Assembly: GCA_028293005.1 (NCBI GenBank)
Contig: JAQGLH010000132.1
Location: 1-11,364, forward strand
From: Alphaproteobacteria bacterium
GTDB lineage: Bacteria; Pseudomonadota; Alphaproteobacteria; Sphingomonadales; Sphingomonadaceae
DNA: 11,364 nt
Reading direction: 5' to 3'
The position numbers were made by a program, and so were the translations under genes. The notes under the pieces were generated by a model. The model was not told the origin of the DNA and ran no database searches. It saw only the letters and a list, made by a program, of their open reading frames with translations. Below, piece after piece: positions 6,210 through 11,364 of this stretch. Within the stretch, counting starts at the first letter, position 1; each line of letters opens with the position of its first letter.

Positions 6210-7712
6210 CTATTCGGCCGCTTCGGCGCGGGCCTCCATTCCCAGCCCTTCGGCAACCCGTCGGCCGTAATCGGGATCGGCCTGGGTGAAATGCGAGACC
6301 ATCTTCTGCTGGATCACCGCGTCGCACTGCGACAGCGCACCGACGAGATTGGCGATCAATTCGTCGCGCTCGGCGTCGCTGAAGGTCCGGTAACGCTCGC
6401 CCGCCTGGGCGAAATCATTGGTCCGGCTGATCTTCTCGCGGCCGACATGACCCTCGACATAAGGCCGCGGCGGCGGACCGGCGGGCGCCTGCTGCTTGGG
6501 TCCATTGCGGTTCGACGGCTCGTAGTTGACGTGCGGATCGCCGCCCTGGTCGGTGCCGTCGGCCCGGTAGCTCATCTGTCCGCCGCGCTGATTGGTCGCG
6601 AACGGGCATTTGGGAGCATTGATCGGCAGCTGGAGATAATTGGGGCCGACGCGATAGCGCTGCGTGTCCGAATAAGCGAAGGTCCGACCTTGGAGAAGCT
6701 TGTCCTCCGAGAAGTCGATCCCGTCGACCAGCACGCCGGTGCCGAACGCCACCTGCTCGACCTCGTTGTGATAGTCGACCGGGTTGCGGTTGAGCTGGAT
6801 GTGGCCGACGTGGAGCAGGGGGAATTGGTCCTCGGGCCACAATTTTGTGACGTCGAGCGGATCCCAGTCGAGCTCGGGATGCTCGGCGTCGCTCATCACC
6901 TGGATGAACATGTCCCACTCGGGAAACTCGCCGCGCTCGATCGAATCGTAGAGATCGCCAGTGGCGTGGTTGAAGTCCTTCGCCTGGATGGCCGAGGCTT
7001 CGGCGGAAGTCAGGTTCCTGATTCCCTGCCGCGGCTGGAAGTGGAACTTGACCAGGACGGTCTTGCCCTCGTCGTCGACCAATTTGTAGGTGTTGACGCC
7101 CGAGCCCTGCATGTGCCGGTAATCGGCCGGAATGCCCCACGGCGAGAACAGCCAGGTGATCATGTGCGTCGCTTCGGGGGTCAGGCTGACGAAGTCGAAG
7201 AAACGGTTCATGTCCTGGCGATTGTGCACCGGGTCCGGCTTGAACGCGTGGACCATGTCGGGGAATTTGATCGGGTCGCGGATGAAGAACACCTTGAGGT
7301 TGTTGCCGACGAGGTCCCAATTGCCGGCGTCGGTGTAGAATTTGATCGCGAAGCCGCGCGGATCGCGCAGCGTCTCGGGGCTGTGGCCGCCGTGCACGAC
7401 CGTCGAGAGGCGCACGAAGATCGGCGTCCGGCTGCCCTTCTTGAACACGGTCGCACGCGTGTATTTCTCGATCGGATGATCGCCGGCCATGCCGGTCGGC
7501 TCGAAATGGCCGTGCGCTGCGGCGCCGCGCGCGTGGACGACGCGCTCGGGGATCCGCTCGCGATCGAAATGGGTCATCTTTTCGAGGAACTGATAATCCT
7601 CGAGCACGAGCGGACCGCGATCGCCGACGCTGCGCGTGTTCTGGTTGTCGTAGACCGGGTGCCCCTGCCGCGTGGTCAGGCCGATCGACTTGCCTTTTTC
7701 CTCATCCGCCAT
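6210..7712 (-). CDS. katA: Monofunctional haem catalase
   Basis: A 500-residue small-subunit-type catalase that dismutates hydrogen peroxide to water and oxygen in the cytosol. It carries the active-site block [16 protein letters not shown] with the distal histidine at residue 60, the distal asparagine in VGNN (137-138), and [11 protein letters not shown]. The haem-ligand signature is [14 protein letters not shown], with the proximal tyrosine at 347 and the supporting Arg at 343. [10 protein letters not shown] follows. The C-terminus ends normally ([13 protein letters not shown]), so the gene is complete, and the length fits the 480-505-residue clades rather than the large-subunit clade. AAAGGA, complementary to 7721-7726, lies eight bases before the ATG and supports this start. 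One oddity is LVDGI in place of the family's usual VPGI before the haem-ligand block. It is downstream of groEL but separated by a terminator, so it is probably transcribed alone. The gene symbol follows the family and was not verified. Confidence 0.96.
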   Translation of the reverse strand: MADEEKGKSIGLTTRQGHPVYDNQNTRSVGDRGPLVLEDYQFLEKMTHFDRERIPERVVHARGAAAHGHFEPTGMAGDHPIEKYTRATVFKKGSRTPIFVRLSTVVHGGHSPETLRDPRGFAIKFYTDAGNWDLVGNNLKVFFIRDPIKFPDMVHAFKPDPVHNRQDMNRFFDFVSLTPEATHMITWLFSPWGIPADYRHMQGSGVNTYKLVDDEGKTVLVKFHFQPRQGIRNLTSAEASAIQAKDFNHATGDLYDSIERGEFPEWDMFIQVMSDAEHPELDWDPLDVTKLWPEDQFPLLHVGHIQLNRNPVDYHNEVEQVAFGTGVLVDGIDFSEDKLLQGRTFAYSDTQRYRVGPNYLQLPINAPKCPFATNQRGGQMSYRADGTDQGGDPHVNYEPSNRNGPKQQAPAGPPPRPYVEGHVGREKISRTNDFAQAGERYRTFSDAERDELIANLVGALSQCDAVIQQKMVSHFTQADPDYGRRVAEGLGMEARAEAAE

Positions 7713-7742
7713 GGAATAGTTCCTTTCATTCTTATGATTTCA

Positions 7743-7771
7743 CATGTCCCGAACCGCGTTGCCGGTTCCAA
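7743..7771 (-). promoter_or_regulatory. Candidate catalase promoter
   Basis: On the minus strand TTGGAA (complement of 7766-7771) is followed, after exactly 17 bases, by GACATG (complement of 7743-7748), about 30 bases before the catalase ATG. The -35 is fair and the -10 poor by sigma-70 standards. The call relies mainly on spacing, on its position between the groEL terminator and the catalase ribosome-binding site, and on an inverted repeat filling the spacer. Confidence 0.3.
7751..7768. promoter_or_regulatory. Inverted repeat upstream of catalase, candidate operator
   Basis: GAACCG and CGGTTC form perfect six-base arms around a six-base centre (7757-7762), 39-56 bases upstream of the catalase start. 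The repeat covers most of the spacer of the candidate promoter, where a repressor or a MerR/OxyR-like regulator could act. It does not match the classical OxyR ATAG-N7-CTAT pattern. It could alternatively be a small hairpin in the 5' leader if transcription starts further upstream. Confidence 0.4.
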
Positions 7772-7884
7772 TTCTTATTCCCGATGACGGTGATCGACGC
7801 AGACGATGCAGCTCGGCCCGATAGAGCTCGGCCCCGACAGAGTGGTCGCCAGCTGGCGAAGCGTCGCTGCCGAGCGCACGAGCA

Positions 7885-7920
7885 AAGGCCGGCCCGAAGC
7901 TCGTGCTTCGAACCGGCCTT
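7885..7920 (-). terminator. Hairpin terminator downstream of groEL
   Basis: The outer arms AAGGCCGG and CCGGCCTT (7885-7892, 7913-7920) and inner arms CGAAGC and GCTTCG (7895-7900, 7905-7910) make a long stem. It has a 2x2 internal mismatch and a four-base loop (TCGT). It starts 22 bases after the groEL stop on the minus strand. The following T run is only three bases long, so it may act as a rather weak intrinsic terminator or as an mRNA 3'-end stabiliser. It separates the groESL transcript from catalase. Confidence 0.8.
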
Positions 7921-7942
7921 GGACACCCAAAAATCGGGGTGG

Positions 7943-9634
<1,692 letters not shown>

Positions 9635-9666
9635 TTAAGCAGGGCCTGGATGAAGGTGCGGTGGGT

Positions 9667-9954
9667 TCAGCCGACGATACCGAGAACGTCGCTTACCTTC
9701 ATGATGAGCAGGTCTTCGCCGTCGACCTTGATCTCGGTGCCGGACCATTTGCCGAACAGGATCTTGTCTCCGGCCTTGACGTCGAGTGGCGTGATGGACC
9801 CATCGTCACCGCGCACGCCCGTGCCGATGGCGACGACTTCGCCTTCCTGCGGCTTTTCCTTGGCAGTGTCGGGAATGATGATCCCGCCGGCGGTCTTTTC
9901 GGCAGCTTCGATGCGGCGGACGAGCACGCGGTCGTGCAAAGGGCGGAATTTCAT
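9667..9954 (-). CDS. groES: Co-chaperonin GroES (Hsp10)
   Basis: A 95-residue Hsp10 that caps the GroEL ring. It opens with [20 protein letters not shown], has the mobile loop [19 protein letters not shown] (about 20-38) that contacts GroEL, and then [27 protein letters not shown]. The start is ATG 9952-9954: AAAGGA, complementary to 9963-9968, lies eight bases upstream. The frame is open 29 residues further, but that extension begins inside the CIRCE operator, is unlike GroES and is rejected. It is the first gene of the groES-groEL operon. Confidence 0.98.
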   Translation of the reverse strand: MKFRPLHDRVLVRRIEAAEKTAGGIIIPDTAKEKPQEGEVVAIGTGVRGDDGSITPLDVKAGDKILFGKWSGTEIKVDGEDLLIMKVSDVLGIVG

Positions 9955-10027
9955 GCTATGGGTCCTTTCGCTGGGCGGCGACAAATCGTCGGTCTCACAA
10001 GCAGGAGCCAGCGCTGCCCATTGCGGA

Positions 10028-10054
10028 TTGGCACTCTCCACATGAGAGTGCTAA
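10028..10054. promoter_or_regulatory. CIRCE element (HrcA operator) of groESL
   Basis: TTGGCACTC, nine bases, then GAGTGCTAA: the consensus CIRCE is TTAGCACTC-N9-GAGTGCTAA, so one position in one arm departs from it. The arm nearest the promoter is perfect when read on the minus strand. CIRCE is bound by the repressor HrcA and relieved on heat shock. It overlaps the expected transcription start and lies about 73-100 bases upstream of groES. Confidence 0.95.
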
Positions 10055-10057
10055 AAA

Positions 10058-10087
10058 TGTGTGGGCGCATTCCCAACCCACGTCAAG
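10058..10087 (-). promoter_or_regulatory. groESL promoter
   Basis: On the minus strand CTTGACG (complement of 10081-10087) gives a -35 TTGACG. It is followed after 17 bases by CACACA (complement of 10058-10063) and then an AT-rich TTTTTA leading into CIRCE. The start would fall near 10050, inside the operator, which is the standard CIRCE layout. The CTTGAC -35 followed by the C-rich -10 region CCCACACAT also partly resembles alphaproteobacterial RpoH promoters, so dual sigma use is possible but not shown. Confidence 0.6.
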
Positions 10088-10226
10088 GCTTCCGCTTCCG
10101 AGCGGCCGGCCTCCAGCCTGGATAGCAAGTTCAAGAGCAGCAGCTTCGGCCCACCCGTCCCCCCGCCGCTGCGCTCATTTCAGATACCCCCTTGCCGCAG
10201 CCGCGGCGCAACCCATTTGGAAGACC

Positions 10227-11364
10227 ATGAATTTCGATCGTCTGCCCGCGTTTCTCGCCGAAGCCCTGTCCACCCGCGGCTATTCCGCCCCCACACCCGT
10301 GCAAGCTGCCGTGCTCGAGCCCGATGCCGACGGACGCGATCTGATCGTCTCTGCCCAAACCGGATCGGGCAAGACCGTCGCGTTCGGCCTCGCGATGGCG
10401 CCGCAATTGCTCGATGACAACGGCAGGCTGCCGTTCGCCCGTGAGCCGCTCGCGCTGGTGATCGCGCCGACGCGCGAACTCGCGCTGCAAGTGAGCCGTG
10501 AGATCGAATGGCTTTACGCCAAGGCCGGCGGGCGGATCGCGACCTGCGTCGGCGGCATGGATGCCTCGAAGGAAAGACGCGCGCTGAGCCAGGGTGCGCA
10601 TATCGTCGTCGGTACGCCGGGCCGGCTGCGCGACCACCTCGAGCGCGGCGCGCTCACGCTCGGCGATCTTCGCGTCGCGGTGCTCGACGAGGCCGACGAG
10701 ATGCTCGACATGGGCTTCCGGGAGGATCTCGAGGAGATCCTCGATGCGACGCCGCAGGAGCGCCGGACGATGCTTTTCTCGGCGACGATCCCGAAGCCGA
10801 TCGTCGCGCTCGCCAAGCGCTATCAGCGCGATGCCTTGCGCATCTCGACCGTCGGCGAGGACCGCGGTCATGGCGACATCCAGTATCAGGCGGTGACGGT
10901 CGCCCCGGCCGACATCGAGAATGCGGTGGTCAATCTGCTGCGCTTCCACGAGGCCGAGTCGGCGATGCTGTTCTGCGCCACGCGCGAGAATGTCCGCCGG
11001 CTTCATGCCAGCCTCCTCGAGCGCGGCTTTGCCGCCGTCGCTCTGTCGGGCGAGCATAGCCAGAACGAGCGCAACCAGGCGCTGCAGGCGCTGCGCGATC
11101 GCCGCGCGCGGGTCTGCGTGGCCACCGACGTGGCGGCGCGCGGCATCGATCTGCCGACGCTGTCGCTGGTCGTCCACGTCGATCTGCCGCGCGATGCCGA
11201 GACGCTCCAGCATCGCTCGGGCCGGACTGGGCGCGCCGGCAAGAAAGGGACGGCGATCCTCGTCGTCCCCTATCCGCGCCGCAACCCGGTCGAGGCGATG
11301 CTGCGCGGCGCGCGCATCGCTGCCGAATGGATCGCCGCCCCGACCGCGGAGGACATCCGCCGCA
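10227..11364 (+). CDS. DEAD-box ATP-dependent RNA helicase (N-terminal 379 residues, runs off window)
   Basis: The frame is open from ATG 10227 to the window edge. GGAAG at 10219-10223 serves as ribosome-binding site, with only three bases of spacing. Both RecA-like domains carry their motifs in order: Q motif GYSAPTPVQ (19-27), motif I AQTGSGKT (43-50), PTRELA, TPGR, DEAD (154-157), SAT (185-187), then LFCATRE, VATDVAARGID and HRSGRTGRAG (from 329). These enzymes use ATP to unwind short RNA duplexes in ribosome assembly, mRNA decay and cold adaptation. The protein resembles the DeaD/DbpA type, which often has an extra C-terminal RNA-binding domain; that part lies beyond the window. It is divergent from groESL across a 272-base control region (9955-10226). 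That region holds CIRCE and the groESL promoter; I could not identify a clear promoter for the helicase. Confidence 0.95.
   Translation, partial: MNFDRLPAFLAEALSTRGYSAPTPVQAAVLEPDADGRDLIVSAQTGSGKTVAFGLAMAPQLLDDNGRLPFAREPLALVIAPTRELALQVSREIEWLYAKAGGRIATCVGGMDASKERRALSQGAHIVVGTPGRLRDHLERGALTLGDLRVAVLDEADEMLDMGFREDLEEILDATPQERRTMLFSATIPKPIVALAKRYQRDALRISTVGEDRGHGDIQYQAVTVAPADIENAVVNLLRFHEAESAMLFCATRENVRRLHASLLERGFAAVALSGEHSQNERNQALQALRDRRARVCVATDVAARGIDLPTLSLVVHVDLPRDAETLQHRSGRTGRAGKKGTAILVVPYPRRNPVEAMLRGARIAAEWIAAPTAEDIRR

Noticed and set aside
7751..7780. An EcfG (general stress sigma) promoter upstream of catalase, GGAAC...CGTT-like
   Set aside because: GGAAC and GGAAT-like boxes occur, but the spacing to the CGGTT box is about 7 or 20 bases rather than the expected 16-18.
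5982..7787. A 601-codon open frame on the plus strand opposite catalase
   Set aside because: Antisense shadow of the catalase gene, which has all its catalytic residues; no recognisable motif in the antisense product.
9955..10041. A 29-residue N-terminal extension of GroES starting at 10041
   Set aside because: It begins within the CIRCE operator, downstream sequence has a proper ribosome-binding site for ATG 9954, and GroES families start at MKFRPLHD.
10131..11213. A 360-codon minus-strand frame opposite the DEAD-box helicase
   Set aside because: It overlaps every helicase motif on the other strand and has the low-complexity composition of an antisense shadow.

Overview
The window reads as a chromosomal segment of a GC-rich alphaproteobacterium, most likely a sphingomonad. 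The basis is the overall codon bias, a groES-groEL pair behind a CIRCE operator, the GGM-tailed GroEL, and a surface-polysaccharide gene set of a kind I associate with Sphingomonadaceae. The genus-level call is inference; no ribosomal RNA or other taxonomic marker is present.

Left part (1-6094) is an accessory surface-polymer / inositol-phosphate region. It opens with the 3' end of an inositol-3-phosphate synthase gene (ino1). Then, on the same strand, come a COG1213-like sugar-phosphate/alcohol-phosphate nucleotidylyltransferase (219-962), a second, atypical MobA-like nucleotidylyltransferase (1007-1828), the decayed remains of an exonuclease III gene (1825-2277), and a CDP-glycerol glycerophosphotransferase (TagB/TagF) family protein (2274-3389). 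Two ATGA/GTGA overlaps tie the last three together. A convergent Wzx-type flippase gene (3411-4799, minus) and a family-2 glycosyltransferase (about 5060-6094, plus) complete the set. Together the genes suggest synthesis of inositol phosphate, its activation with a nucleotide (plausibly CDP-inositol), transfer to a membrane-linked glycan or growing chain, and flipping across the inner membrane. The substrate assignment is a hypothesis.

Right part (6210-11364) is housekeeping and stress response. A monofunctional haem catalase (6210-7712, minus) lies downstream of groEL (7943-9586, minus), with a strong hairpin terminator between them and an inverted repeat in the catalase upstream region. groES (9667-9954, minus) precedes groEL, and the pair is governed by a promoter overlapping a CIRCE element (10028-10054), the HrcA operator. 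Divergently, a DEAD-box RNA helicase gene starts at 10227 and runs off the right edge.

The two most notable points are the possible inositol-phosphate-based, teichoic-acid-like surface polymer locus and the exonuclease III remnant. The remnant has lost its core and is frameshifted, yet it remains open and is tightly coupled to both neighbours. No tRNA, rRNA, CRISPR array, transposase or attachment site was seen. No gene-free stretch exceeds 300 bases; the longest are about 260-272 bases, at 4800-5059 and 9955-10226.
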